Under the pieces are notes generated by a model. The model was not told where the DNA came from. It saw nothing but the letters and a program-made list of their open reading frames with translations, and did not search any database. A DNA stretch of 64,000 bases. Origin: Aquimarina sp. AU474. Its GTDB lineage: Bacteria > Bacteroidota > Bacteroidia > Flavobacteriales > Flavobacteriaceae. Made by a program: the position numbers and the translations under genes. The stretch covers positions 611,424 through 675,423 of the forward strand of contig NZ_OMPE01000007.1 of assembly GCF_900312815.1 (NCBI RefSeq), in the 5' to 3' direction. This document shows positions 8,123 through 16,755 of this stretch, piece after piece (positions within the stretch are counted from its first letter, which is position 1; each line of letters begins with the position of its first letter).

Positions 8123-10870
8123 ATGGGAACATATAAATTGTTAAAATTTCTATTATTATATTTCCTGATTCATAATTGTATGGGTCAGGAAATATCTTTT
8201 GCATTAGATTCTATTCATCAATTAGAGGGCTCTGATTATGAAAAACTTGTCTTGTATCAAGATCTTCTGGATACATACGAACAAAATAAAGATTACACAC
8301 AATTAGGGCATGATGCACATCAATTAGCCAAATGGATACATTCTGAAAAAAAATGGACTCCCGCTATTGACATAGCTCAAACTGCCTATAAGGCAAGAGA
8401 AAAAGCAATTCCTTTTCATCCAGAAAACTTAAAACGTAGTTATTATAATTATGCTAATTTTCATAGAAGGATTGGCAAATACACCATAGCTATTCGTTAT
8501 TTCAGAAAAATGCTCGAAGTAAAAGAATCTGATTTTTTTCATGCCAGAGCATATGGCTTGATTGGCAAGAGCTATACGGCAATTGGAGATCCATATCAAG
8601 CTCTAGAAAATCAATTACAAGCTTTTAAATATTTTGATCCGGTAAAGGACAAAGTATTGATTATATCTAATCATATTAACACAAGTATCACCTATAGCAA
8701 CAAAAGAACTCAAAAAAATTTTGACAAAGCTATCTCACACTTATTAACAGCGGATTCTTTAATTAGTACCATTAAAAATCCTAGCAAACATGAACTATAT
8801 GCAATTAACAATAACTTGGGAGGTATGTATTATCAAAAAATTGGCAAAGAAAATGATATTAAAGCTATTGCTTATTTTGAAAAAGCCCTAGAACTTGCCA
8901 AGGAAATGAAAATTAATAAAAATCTGGCCCAAATTAATTTAAACTTAGGTACAGTGTATAGCGCATCCGATATGAGCGTTGCAAACACCTATCTAAAAAA
9001 AGCTTTAACCTATACTACTAACAAAAAAGCGAATTATTTAATCCCCGAAATCTATACGGAATTTGGCGCGATAGCTTGTGCTAAAAAAGAATACCAAAAA
9101 GCCTTAGAATATTATACAAAATCGTTTTTACATTATTTTAATATAGAAACTGATGATATACATTGGTTACCCTCAAAAAAAGAATTAGCTAATATCAACG
9201 ACAAAACTCTTGTTTTTGAGCTATTAAAAAGAAAACTAGAAGCATATCTTGCACAAGGTAAAAAAGGAAATAACAATACTGCATATACAAATGCCATAAG
9301 AACCGTAAAAACAAGTAGTGATTTGGTAGACCTTATCATGAGGGAAAATCTTTCGAATAGATCCAAGTTATATTGGAAAACCATAGCCTCTCAAATTTAT
9401 ATATCGGGAATTGAAGCATGTTACCAAGTACAGAATCTTGAAGATGCTTTTTATTTTATGGAAAAAAACAAAGCCTTATTACTCACGCAAGAAATCTCTA
9501 AAAAGAAAACAAATACCCCTGAAGAAATTCTTGAACACGAGAAAAAAATTGAAAAAGAAATCATTCATCTTCAAAAAATATTTCGTAACATTTCTGATAT
9601 CAAAAAAGATTCGATATCAGATCTAATACTTACACAAAAAAATGAGCTACAACAATTTAAAGATTCTTTATCTAAGCAATATCCTGTATATTTTTCGTCT
9701 GTCCTTAATCCTAAAACAATATCGTATTCGCAATTAGAAGTAAAAAATAACGAAGTAATTATAGAATACACCATGACCGAAACAGTCGCTCGTGTTGTAC
9801 CAAATGCTTACGGAATGGTCATATCCAAAGATCACCAAATACTTTTTAAACTTACAGATAATCAAAAACTCTTAGACAACATTTATAGTTTAAGAACGCT
9901 ATTAAACACTCCTTTTAAAAGTATAGAAGATATTACAACTTATAAAAATACAGCACATGAATTGTTCACCACTCTTTTTCCTGAACAAATAAGAGATTAT
10001 CTTACAAATAAAAAAGTGACCATTATAGCAGATCACATGCTTAGTTTTATCCCTTTTGAAGCACTTGTTACTAATATAGATATGGGAACCTATTTGATAG
10101 AAGATTGTGAAATAAACTACACCTATTCATTATCGTTTCAAAAAGAAAATGCAAATATTACCAGGCAAACAGACTATGATTTTTTGGGCATAGCACCAGT
10201 ACAATTTAAAAATGGATTAGTACAGCTAAGCAAAAGTGAAAAAGAAATCAATACAGCCAAAACTTATTATACAGGCTCTATATTAGTTGGAGAAACAGCT
10301 ACAAAAGAAAACTTTATCAAACAGGCATCAAATTATAAAATTTTACATTTGGCCACCCATGCAAATGCATCGGATACTATAACTCCTTGGATTGCATTTC
10401 ATGATTCGAAATTAATCCCTGAAGAATTTAACACATTCGAAAACAATGCCGAATTAGTTATACTTAGTGCCTGTAATACGTCATTAGGAGAATTACAAAA
10501 AGGTGAAGGAGTACTTAGTCTAGCCAGGGGGTTTTTTAAATCTGGTGCCAATACTGTAATCCCTTCATTATGGAGTACCAATGACAAAACTACCGCCAGT
10601 ATTACTTCTGATTTTTACAACAACCTTAGCAAAGGAAAAACAAAATCAAAGGCATTACGTATGGCAAAATTAAACTATCTTAATAATAATACTGATGCAG
10701 AGGCTTCTCCGCATTATTGGGCTCCCCTTATTCTAATTGGTGATAGTACAACATTATTACCAATAAAAGAATACAATGTAATACAAATTGTTTTTATGGT
10801 TATTATTGGCATTATTATCTGTATGGTATTTTTTTACTTTTTTCGCAAAATAAAAAAGACGTCAATTTGA
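8123..10870 (+). CDS. TPR-CHAT peptidase with signal peptide and C-terminal membrane anchor
   Basis: This is a 915-residue protein. A signal peptide spans about 1-21 (LLKFLLLYFLIHNCMG). TPR repeats cover about 40-400 (for example AYGLIGKSYTAIGDPYQALE). A coiled-coil stretch lies near 440-520. The CHAT caspase-fold domain is at about 600-880, with His746 in LHLATHA and Cys784 in ILSACNTS forming the expected dyad, followed by GEGVLSLARGFFKSGA and SPHYWAPLILIGD. A membrane helix at about 889-909 ends in a basic tail (FRKIKKTSI). A cleaved signal plus a C-terminal anchor puts TPR and protease domains on the periplasmic side. CHAT proteins are cysteine proteases fused to protein-binding repeats. 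The flanking lipoproteins would share its compartment. Confidence 0.9.
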   Translation: MGTYKLLKFLLLYFLIHNCMGQEISFALDSIHQLEGSDYEKLVLYQDLLDTYEQNKDYTQLGHDAHQLAKWIHSEKKWTPAIDIAQTAYKAREKAIPFHPENLKRSYYNYANFHRRIGKYTIAIRYFRKMLEVKESDFFHARAYGLIGKSYTAIGDPYQALENQLQAFKYFDPVKDKVLIISNHINTSITYSNKRTQKNFDKAISHLLTADSLISTIKNPSKHELYAINNNLGGMYYQKIGKENDIKAIAYFEKALELAKEMKINKNLAQINLNLGTVYSASDMSVANTYLKKALTYTTNKKANYLIPEIYTEFGAIACAKKEYQKALEYYTKSFLHYFNIETDDIHWLPSKKELANINDKTLVFELLKRKLEAYLAQGKKGNNNTAYTNAIRTVKTSSDLVDLIMRENLSNRSKLYWKTIASQIYISGIEACYQVQNLEDAFYFMEKNKALLLTQEISKKKTNTPEEILEHEKKIEKEIIHLQKIFRNISDIKKDSISDLILTQKNELQQFKDSLSKQYPVYFSSVLNPKTISYSQLEVKNNEVIIEYTMTETVARVVPNAYGMVISKDHQILFKLTDNQKLLDNIYSLRTLLNTPFKSIEDITTYKNTAHELFTTLFPEQIRDYLTNKKVTIIADHMLSFIPFEALVTNIDMGTYLIEDCEINYTYSLSFQKENANITRQTDYDFLGIAPVQFKNGLVQLSKSEKEINTAKTYYTGSILVGETATKENFIKQASNYKILHLATHANASDTITPWIAFHDSKLIPEEFNTFENNAELVILSACNTSLGELQKGEGVLSLARGFFKSGANTVIPSLWSTNDKTTASITSDFYNNLSKGKTKSKALRMAKLNYLNNNTDAEASPHYWAPLILIGDSTTLLPIKEYNVIQIVFMVIIGIIICMVFFYFFRKIKKTSI

Positions 10871-10908
10871 TATTGTTTTAAAAAATTTAACATTTTGTTC
10901 ATTTTTCT

Positions 10909-10980
10909 TACTTTCGCGCATTAACATTTTTATGTTTGGGGAAACATATTAATGTATAAGAAACAAAAAAAACACTTTAA
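10909..10980 (+). promoter_or_regulatory. Promoter and leader of lipoprotein B, copy of the 7443 leader
   Basis: The -7-like box TACTTTCG is at 10909-10916, exactly 72 bases before the ATG as in the other copy. The leader shares TTTGGGGAAACAT, the A-run and CTTTAA before the ATG. A promoter here means the second lipoprotein can be made apart from the CHAT transcript. Confidence 0.7.
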
Positions 10981-11526
10981 ATGAAAAAAACAGCTTTATT
11001 ATGTATAGCTGCAATTATGCTAATTGGGATACAAAGTTGCTCTATAGAAGAACAAGAAGAAATTGCACCAAAAAATTTCTCTACACCACAAGAAACATTA
11101 ACTAAAAGCTTTGCACCACCTAGCCTTACATGTGAGAAAAGAATTTATGTCTATTTTGGAAATATGTCTACTAAACGAAGGCTTTTGTTTAGAGAAAAGG
11201 CCAGACGTAAGTGGTATAGCTCCATAACTCTTGAAGAATCTTTATGCCCATTAACTGAAATATGGCTTGTACCTTGTGATGCGATATTTAACCCAAAAAG
11301 TGATGGAGAGGAATCTAAAACTATTAATGCTGAAGCAAGCGAAGCTTTAGGAGATGAAGATGGAACTCAGGAAAATACCGCTAGTCGCCCCCCCGTTTAT
11401 CTGCCAAGCAATTTTATTAATGTAAGAGTTTGTACTATTAATCCGGAAATCATCGACCCAAATCCGGATAATGATAATGATGATGATGGTGATACTGGTG
11501 ATACCATTGGTATACCGATACAGTAA
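10981..11526 (+). CDS. Small lipoprotein B, paralogue of the lipoprotein at 7515
   Basis: This 181-residue protein has the lipobox IGIQSC (Cys20) and a mature start CSIEEQEEIAP. It keeps the whole plan of its paralogue: an FGNMS motif, an Arg-rich helix (RRLLFREKARRKWYSS), SLCPLTEIW and four matching Cys. The C-terminal tail is strongly acidic (NPDNDNDDDGDTGD) and ends in GIPIQ, as lipoprotein A has GSPI near its end. Function is unknown. It follows the CHAT gene by 110 bases, has its own copy of the promoter and leader, and is closed by a strong terminator. The pair looks like a tandem duplication, with the CHAT gene now lying between the copies. Confidence 0.8.
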   Translation: MKKTALLCIAAIMLIGIQSCSIEEQEEIAPKNFSTPQETLTKSFAPPSLTCEKRIYVYFGNMSTKRRLLFREKARRKWYSSITLEESLCPLTEIWLVPCDAIFNPKSDGEESKTINAEASEALGDEDGTQENTASRPPVYLPSNFINVRVCTINPEIIDPNPDNDNDDDGDTGDTIGIPIQ

Positions 11527-11577
11527 TTAATTCAAATCGAGGTTACATAGATTTTCCTTTTGGTAATCTAATACTAT

Positions 11578-11614
11578 AAAACTGGCTGATAACACTTTGT
11601 TATCAGCCAGTTTT
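11578..11614 (+). terminator. Strong terminator closing the CHAT/lipoprotein block
   Basis: A 14-bp perfect stem, ACTGGCTGATAACA (11581-11594), pairs with 11598-11611 across a CTT loop. It is flanked by an A-run and followed by TTTTGTTTTC. It separates lipoprotein B from the RiPP precursor gene. Confidence 0.9.
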
Positions 11615-11773
11615 GTTTTCTATACATTTTATTTATTCACTTCTTAAAAAAAAACATTTCGTATAGTAACATTTCATGATTTTATAAACAATAGTATAGA
11701 TAACATTATCGAAGACATATCACCTGAGTGTCTATAACTGTTCGGGATACTATAAGTTCAAAAATTCATAATC

Positions 11774-12013
11774 ATGAAGAAAAAAAAATTAGAAGGTTTA
11801 TCATTAAGTAAAAATGTGATCTCAAAGCTCAGTGGACATCACGTAAAAGGAGGAGGACTTGTCACATCTGCCTGTGGTTTTGGAACAAGCAGACATTGTG
11901 AAGAAAACTCTGCTGTAATACATTGCGATTCAAGAAACTGCGATGTTATTTCACAAGGTATATGCCAGCAAACACAACAAGAATGCGGATCTTTTCAGGT
12001 AGCTTGCAATTAA
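11774..12013 (+). CDS. Putative RiPP precursor peptide (Bacteroidota class I lanthipeptide-like leader, Cys-rich core)
   Basis: This 79-residue peptide has a basic leader (KKKKLEGLSLSKNVISKL), whose LxLxKxxIxxL pattern and following VKGGG (residues 24-28) resemble the double-Gly leaders of Bacteroidota lanthipeptide-like precursors. Cleavage after Gly27 would leave a 52-residue core with seven Cys (34, 42, 51, 56, 64, 71, 78) and nine Ser/Thr. No LanB, LanC, radical-SAM enzyme or peptidase-containing exporter lies in the window, so modification and export would depend on genes elsewhere. It is isolated between two strong hairpins and has no obvious TAnnTTTG box. An unmodified, disulfide-bonded secreted peptide is the alternative. 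Confidence 0.7.
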   Translation: MKKKKLEGLSLSKNVISKLSGHHVKGGGLVTSACGFGTSRHCEENSAVIHCDSRNCDVISQGICQQTQQECGSFQVACN

Positions 12014-12019
12014 ATTAAA

Positions 12020-12053
12020 AAAACGAGATTGTTTTTAAAAACAATCTCGTTTT
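12020..12053. terminator. Bidirectional terminator between the RiPP precursor and recQ
   Basis: A perfect 34-base palindrome: AAAACGAGATTGTTTTT (12020-12036) pairs with 12037-12053. It lies 7 bases after the precursor stop and 27 bases after the convergent recQ stop, so it can serve both strands. Confidence 0.85.
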
Positions 12054-12079
12054 AAACTTTTATGATATGTGCAACGGTT

Positions 12080-14284
12080 TTAGTTTGCTACCTCACTAAT
12101 AAATTTGATTCGATACAAACGAAGTTCCTCATCATCATAATCGCCATCAAATTCTTCAATAGCAATATCTATTTTATCATTTTCGGCATCTAGAAAATAT
12201 TCATGAATTTCTTCTTGTTGATCTTCATCCAAAATTTCGTCAACCCAATAAGCTATATTCAATTTGGTACCACTATAAACGATAGCTTCCATTTCTTTGA
12301 TAAAAGCATTCATATCCATACCCTTGGCAGCCGCAATATCATCTAGCGGTAATTTACGATCCACATTTTGTATGATATATAGTTTAAGTCCACTATTGGC
12401 ACCTGTACTTTTTACTACAAAATCATCCGGTCGATCTATATTGTTCTCTTCAACATATTTTGCAATAACATCTACAAAAGCTGTTCCGTATTTTTTTGCT
12501 TTTCCTTCTCCTACACCATGCACATTACCTAGTTCTTCTACAGTAACGGGATATTTAAGAGCCATATCATCAATAGATGGATCTTGAAAAACTACAAAAG
12601 GGGGAACCCCTAATTTTTTGGCCACAGATTTTCGTAAATCACGTAATATTCCTGCCAATTTATCATCTCCTCCTCCTTTGGCTCCAGATTTTGCTGCCGT
12701 AATAATAGAATCATCCGTGGTTTGATCATAAATATGATCTTCGGTCATCATAAAACTAACCGGATTCTTTATGTATTCTTTCCCATCAGGAGTTACTCTA
12801 ATCACTCCATAGGTTTCTATATCTTTTTTTAAATATCCTGCCACCAATACTTGACGTACCAATGCCATCCAGTATTTATCATCTTGGGCATTTCCACTAC
12901 CAAAAAATGGTTGCTTATGCGTTTTATGCGAAATAATAAGGGCGTTACTTTTTCCGATAAGTGTGCTCACAAGATCTTTCGACTTATAGATTTCACCTGT
13001 TTTACTAACTACTTCGAGTACTAATTTCACTTCATCCTTAGCTTCGTGTTTTTTCTTAGGATTACGCACATTATCGTCCATATCGGCTCCTTCGCCTGTA
13101 ACATCATCAAACTCTTCTCCAAAATAATGTAAAATAAATTTACGTCTCGAAATTGAAGTTTCGGCAAAAGCAACTACTTCTTGCAACAAAGCATGGCCTA
13201 TCTCCTGCTCTGCCACAGGCTTACCACTCATAAACTTCTCTAGTTTCTCAATATCTTTATAGGCATAATACGCCAGGCAATGTCCTTCGCCTCCATCTCT
13301 ACCTGCGCGTCCTGTTTCTTGATAATAACTCTCAATACTTTTTGGCATATCGTGATGGATCACAAACCTTACATCTGGTTTATCGATCCCCATCCCAAAA
13401 GCAATAGTGGCCACAACCACATCAACATCTTCCATTAAAAACATGTCCTGATGCTTTGCTCTTGTTTTGGCATCTAATCCTGCATGATATGGCACAGCTT
13501 TAACACCATTAACCTCTAGCGTTTGAGCAAGTTCTTCTACCCTTTTTCTGCTTAAACAATATACAATACCACTTTTACCACCATTTTGTTTTACAAAACG
13601 AGTGATATCTGCATCGACATTTTTAGTTTTCGGGCGTATTTCATAATATAAATTTGGCCTGTTAAAAGAAGCCTTAAAAGTCTTGGCATCAGTCATTGCC
13701 AAATTTTTAAGAATATCTTCCTGCACTTTTGGAGTAGCAGTAGCTGTAAGCCCAATAATAGGGATATCCTCTCCTATTCTCTTTATAATATTTCTAAGAT
13801 TTCTATATTCGGGTCTAAAGTCATGACCCCATTCGCTAATACAGTGTGCTTCATCTACTGCTAAAAAAGATATTTTTTGGGTCTTCAAAAAGTCCACATA
13901 TTCTTCTTTGGTAAGTGATTCTGGAGCTACATATAGCAATTTGGTGACACCATTAATGATATCATCTTTTACTCTTCTAATTTCTGATTTGTTCAGTGAT
14001 GAATTTAGCACATGGGCTATTCCTTCTTCTGCAGAAATACTTCTAATTGCGTCTACTTGATTTTTCATCAATGCAATTAGTGGGGACACCACAATAGCGG
14101 TTCCTTTACACATCAAAGCGGGCAGTTGGTAACATAGGGATTTCCCACCGCCTGTAGGCATTATTACGAAAGTATTTTGCTTATTCAGAATACTTTCTAT
14201 TACCTTCTCCTGTAATCCTCTAAATTGACTAAAACCAAAATACTTCTTTAGAGCATCTTGTAAGTCAGTTTCATTCAAACTCAT
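12080..14284 (-). CDS. recQ: ATP-dependent DNA helicase RecQ
   Basis: This 734-residue protein has the full RecQ plan. The helicase core has Walker A MPTGGGKSLCYQLPAL, the DEAH box in VDEAHCISEWGHDFRPEY, and motif VI with YYQETGRAGRDG. A RecQ C-terminal region follows (about 340-520). An HRDC-like domain comes next (near 528-610, LRDLRKSVAKKLGVPPFVVF), then an extra acidic C-terminal extension (about 620-734). RecQ unwinds DNA 3' to 5' in recombination and fork repair. The RQC zinc cysteines usual in E. coli RecQ are not evident. It is a single gene with a TATATTTG promoter box, divergent from kdsD. Confidence 0.95.
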   Translation of the reverse strand: MSLNETDLQDALKKYFGFSQFRGLQEKVIESILNKQNTFVIMPTGGGKSLCYQLPALMCKGTAIVVSPLIALMKNQVDAIRSISAEEGIAHVLNSSLNKSEIRRVKDDIINGVTKLLYVAPESLTKEEYVDFLKTQKISFLAVDEAHCISEWGHDFRPEYRNLRNIIKRIGEDIPIIGLTATATPKVQEDILKNLAMTDAKTFKASFNRPNLYYEIRPKTKNVDADITRFVKQNGGKSGIVYCLSRKRVEELAQTLEVNGVKAVPYHAGLDAKTRAKHQDMFLMEDVDVVVATIAFGMGIDKPDVRFVIHHDMPKSIESYYQETGRAGRDGGEGHCLAYYAYKDIEKLEKFMSGKPVAEQEIGHALLQEVVAFAETSISRRKFILHYFGEEFDDVTGEGADMDDNVRNPKKKHEAKDEVKLVLEVVSKTGEIYKSKDLVSTLIGKSNALIISHKTHKQPFFGSGNAQDDKYWMALVRQVLVAGYLKKDIETYGVIRVTPDGKEYIKNPVSFMMTEDHIYDQTTDDSIITAAKSGAKGGGDDKLAGILRDLRKSVAKKLGVPPFVVFQDPSIDDMALKYPVTVEELGNVHGVGEGKAKKYGTAFVDVIAKYVEENNIDRPDDFVVKSTGANSGLKLYIIQNVDRKLPLDDIAAAKGMDMNAFIKEMEAIVYSGTKLNIAYWVDEILDEDQQEEIHEYFLDAENDKIDIAIEEFDGDYDDEELRLYRIKFISEVAN

Positions 14285-14392
14285 TAAATCTCTTAACTTT
14301 TATATACCAATTAAATAAAGATTTTACCAACACCAAAATCCGTTTCCCCAGTACAGATTTAGTGGATGTTATCAGTTTCAATTTTAGTTCGT

Positions 14393-14400
14393 CAAATATA
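14393..14400 (-). promoter_or_regulatory. -7 box for recQ
   Basis: The minus strand reads TATATTTG, about 110 bases 5' of the recQ ATG. It fits TAnnTTTG; no -33 element is clear. Confidence 0.45.
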
Positions 14401-14460
14401 AGGAAACCATAAATTATTATCCTTTTTTTTGACAGTATTTAAAATTAATGCGGTATTGTA

Positions 14461-14468
14461 TACCTTTG
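14461..14468 (+). promoter_or_regulatory. -7 box for the kdsD-tatC-lptB operon
   Basis: TACCTTTG is an exact match to TAnnTTTG, 54 bases before the TTG start of kdsD. The nearest TTG upstream (14429) is further away than the usual -33 spacing. Confidence 0.6.
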
Positions 14469-14521
14469 CGTAAATTAAAGATAATAAAATCTTTATTTAT
14501 AACACGCAAATTTTTTAAATT

Positions 14522-15487
14522 TTGAATACCCAAGATACTATAATCTCTTATGCTAAAAAAACAATAGCAGAAGAAGCCCAAGCGATTGCCTATCTAGAAG
14601 AACTTATTGATGAAGAATTTTCGGAGGCAGTTAAAACCATACAAAACTCTAAAGGTAGAGTTATAATTACCGGTATAGGTAAAAGTGCTATTATAGCTAC
14701 TAAAATTGTAGCCACTATGAATTCTACAGGAACTCCTGCAGTTTTTATGCACGCTGCAGATGCTATTCATGGGGATTTAGGAAATATCCTTAAAGATGAT
14801 GTGGTAATTTGCATTTCTAAAAGTGGTAACACACCCGAAATAAAAGTACTGGTTCCATTAATTAAGAATTTCAAAAACCCTCTCATAGGTATTACTGCTA
14901 ATAAAGATTCCTTTTTGGGTAAAGAAGCTGATCATATATTACATGCTTATGTAGATAAAGAAGCTTGCCCAAATAATCTAGCACCCACCACAAGTACTAC
15001 AGCTCAACTGGTTATGGGCGATGCCTTGGCCGTTTGTTTACTACATTTGCAAGGATTTTCTAGTCGTGATTTTGCAAAATATCATCCGGGAGGAGCATTA
15101 GGAAAAAAATTATACTTGCGAGTAAGTGATATTACTTCGAGTAATGAAAAGCCACAAGTAGCACCCAACGCCAATATAAATACAGTAATTGTAGAAATGA
15201 CAGAAAAAAGACTTGGTGCCACTGCTGTTACAGAAAACGGAACCATTTTAGGAATTATTACGGATGGAGATTTGCGTAGAATGTTAACCACTAATACTTC
15301 TTTTGAAGGGTTAACTGCCAAAGACATTATGTCTGCAAATCCTAAGCAAATCAATAACGATGCAATGGCCGTTGATGCTCTTGAGGTTTTAGAAGGAAAT
15401 TCAATATCTCAATTGCTAGCAGAGGATAATGGAAATTATGCAGGTTTATTACATATTCATGATCTAATTAGAGAAGGTATTTTATAA
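14522..15487 (+). CDS. kdsD: D-arabinose 5-phosphate isomerase (KpsF/GutQ/KdsD family)
   Basis: This is a 321-residue protein with a TTG start. The N-terminal SIS sugar-isomerase domain (about 35-170) holds ITGIGKSAIIATKIVATMNS and CISKSGNTPEI, and ends with YHPGGALGKKLYLRVSD. Two CBS domains occupy about 205-321. It interconverts ribulose 5-phosphate and arabinose 5-phosphate, the first step to Kdo for LPS. No ATG is available near the N-terminus, so TTG is the likely start. The stop overlaps the tatC ATG by one base. Grouping with lptB recalls the kdsD-lptB clusters of other Gram-negative bacteria. Confidence 0.93.
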   Translation: MNTQDTIISYAKKTIAEEAQAIAYLEELIDEEFSEAVKTIQNSKGRVIITGIGKSAIIATKIVATMNSTGTPAVFMHAADAIHGDLGNILKDDVVICISKSGNTPEIKVLVPLIKNFKNPLIGITANKDSFLGKEADHILHAYVDKEACPNNLAPTTSTTAQLVMGDALAVCLLHLQGFSSRDFAKYHPGGALGKKLYLRVSDITSSNEKPQVAPNANINTVIVEMTEKRLGATAVTENGTILGIITDGDLRRMLTTNTSFEGLTAKDIMSANPKQINNDAMAVDALEVLEGNSISQLLAEDNGNYAGLLHIHDLIREGIL

Positions 15488-16320
15488 TGGCAGGATCTGA
15501 TCAAAGAAACCCTCAATCGATGTCTTTTCTGGACCATCTAGAAGAGTTACGCTGGCACCTTATTAGAGCTACTTTGGCAATTCTTATTGCTGGAGTTGCA
15601 GCATTTATTGCAAAAGAGTTCATTTTTGATGTCATTATTTTTGGACCCAAAAAACCTGATTTCCCAACATATAAAGGGTTATGCAACTTATCTAAATTTC
15701 TTGGTTTAAACGAAAGTTTGTGTTTTAAAGAGCTTCCATTTAGTGTGCAAAGTAGAAAAGTAGCAGGTCAATTTTCGGTACATATTTGGACATCTATAAC
15801 AGCTGGTTTTATTATTGCTTTCCCATATGTTTTATACGAATTCTGGAAATTCCTGGCTCCTGCACTATATGATAATGAGAAAAAATATTCAAAAGGGTTT
15901 ATCATTATCTGTTCTTGGTTGTTTTTCTTAGGTGTACTTTTTGGATATTATGTAATCACTCCACTTTCAATTAATTTCTTAGGAGGATACCAAGTAAGCA
16001 AAGAAGTACTTAATGAATTTGATATTGATAGTTATATTGCATTGGTTCGTGCGGCTGTAATTGCCTGTGGATTAATTTTTGAGTTACCTGTAATCATGTT
16101 TTTCCTCACCAAAATAGGGCTCGTCACTCCAGAATTCTTAAAAAAATATCGAAAATTTGCATTAGTAATTGTACTAATTTTATCAGCTATAATTACCCCA
16201 CCTGATATAGCAAGCCAAGTAATCGTTGCAATTCCTATTTTAATATTATATGAGGTAAGTATCTTTATTTCGAAAATTGTAATTAAAAAAGAAAAGAAAA
16301 AACTACAAAATCAAGCATAA
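15487..16320 (+). CDS. tatC: Sec-independent protein translocase TatC
   Basis: This 277-residue polytopic membrane protein opens with the TatC signature SFLDHLEELRWHLIRA near residue 13. It continues with the conserved FPYVLYEFWKFLAPALYDNEKK loop region (about 116-137), and six hydrophobic segments can be counted. It recognises twin-Arg signal peptides and works with TatA, which is not in this window. The insertion between the first two membrane segments (about 50-90, with CNLSKFLGLNESLCFKEL) is longer than in E. coli TatC, as is common in Bacteroidota. It overlaps the stop of kdsD and the start of the next gene by one base each (TAATG). Confidence 0.95.
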   Translation: MAGSDQRNPQSMSFLDHLEELRWHLIRATLAILIAGVAAFIAKEFIFDVIIFGPKKPDFPTYKGLCNLSKFLGLNESLCFKELPFSVQSRKVAGQFSVHIWTSITAGFIIAFPYVLYEFWKFLAPALYDNEKKYSKGFIIICSWLFFLGVLFGYYVITPLSINFLGGYQVSKEVLNEFDIDSYIALVRAAVIACGLIFELPVIMFFLTKIGLVTPEFLKKYRKFALVIVLILSAIITPPDIASQVIVAIPILILYEVSIFISKIVIKKEKKKLQNQA

Positions 16321-16676
16321 TGAGCAATATAGTAGATGAATTTAATGCCTACAGAGAAAAAATGAATTCTCGTATTCTTGAAGACAACAATAAAGTAATC
16401 AAAAGAATATTTAATCTAGACACCAATGCCTTTATGGAAGGGGCTTTGAATGTTAAAACAAAAGAATTACTAGGGTTGGTTGCTTCTGCCGTATTACGCT
16501 GTGATGACTGTGTTCGTTATCATCTCGAAACATGTCATAAAGAAGGAATGACCAAGGAAGAAGTAGCTGAAGCTCTTAGTATTGCCACTTTGGTTGGAGG
16601 TACGATCGTAATTCCGCATTTACGTAGAGCATACGAATTTTGGGATGCTTTAGAAGAAAAAGCATCACAAAATTAA
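16320..16676 (+). CDS. AhpD-like carboxymuconolactone decarboxylase family protein
   Basis: This 118-residue protein is a single CMD domain with the redox motif CDDCVRYHLETC (Cys60, Cys63 and the downstream His) and GMTKEEVAEALSIATLVGG. Members of this kind act as alkylhydroperoxidase-type disulfide reductases rather than decarboxylases. It starts on the tatC stop (TAATG) inside the LPS/Tat operon. The reason for that position is unknown. Confidence 0.88.
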   Translation: MSNIVDEFNAYREKMNSRILEDNNKVIKRIFNLDTNAFMEGALNVKTKELLGLVASAVLRCDDCVRYHLETCHKEGMTKEEVAEALSIATLVGGTIVIPHLRRAYEFWDALEEKASQN

Positions 16677-16755
16677 AATATCAAGTTTTAAAAGAATAAT
16701 GTACATTTATCGATACGTTATAGCAACACCCCAATGATAAAGAAGTCATTCTATT

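Noticed and set aside
8123..11526. CHAT protease with a gasdermin-type defence partner
   Set aside because: The small neighbours are lipoproteins with disulfide-like Cys pairs and acidic tails, and nothing gasdermin-like was seen.
7443..11614. Duplication caused by an insertion sequence or transposon
   Set aside because: No transposase, terminal inverted repeats or target duplications were seen around the duplicated leaders.
11578..11614. Hairpin as an attachment or recombination site
   Set aside because: It has the form of a rho-independent terminator with flanking A- and T-runs and lies 52 bases after a stop codon.
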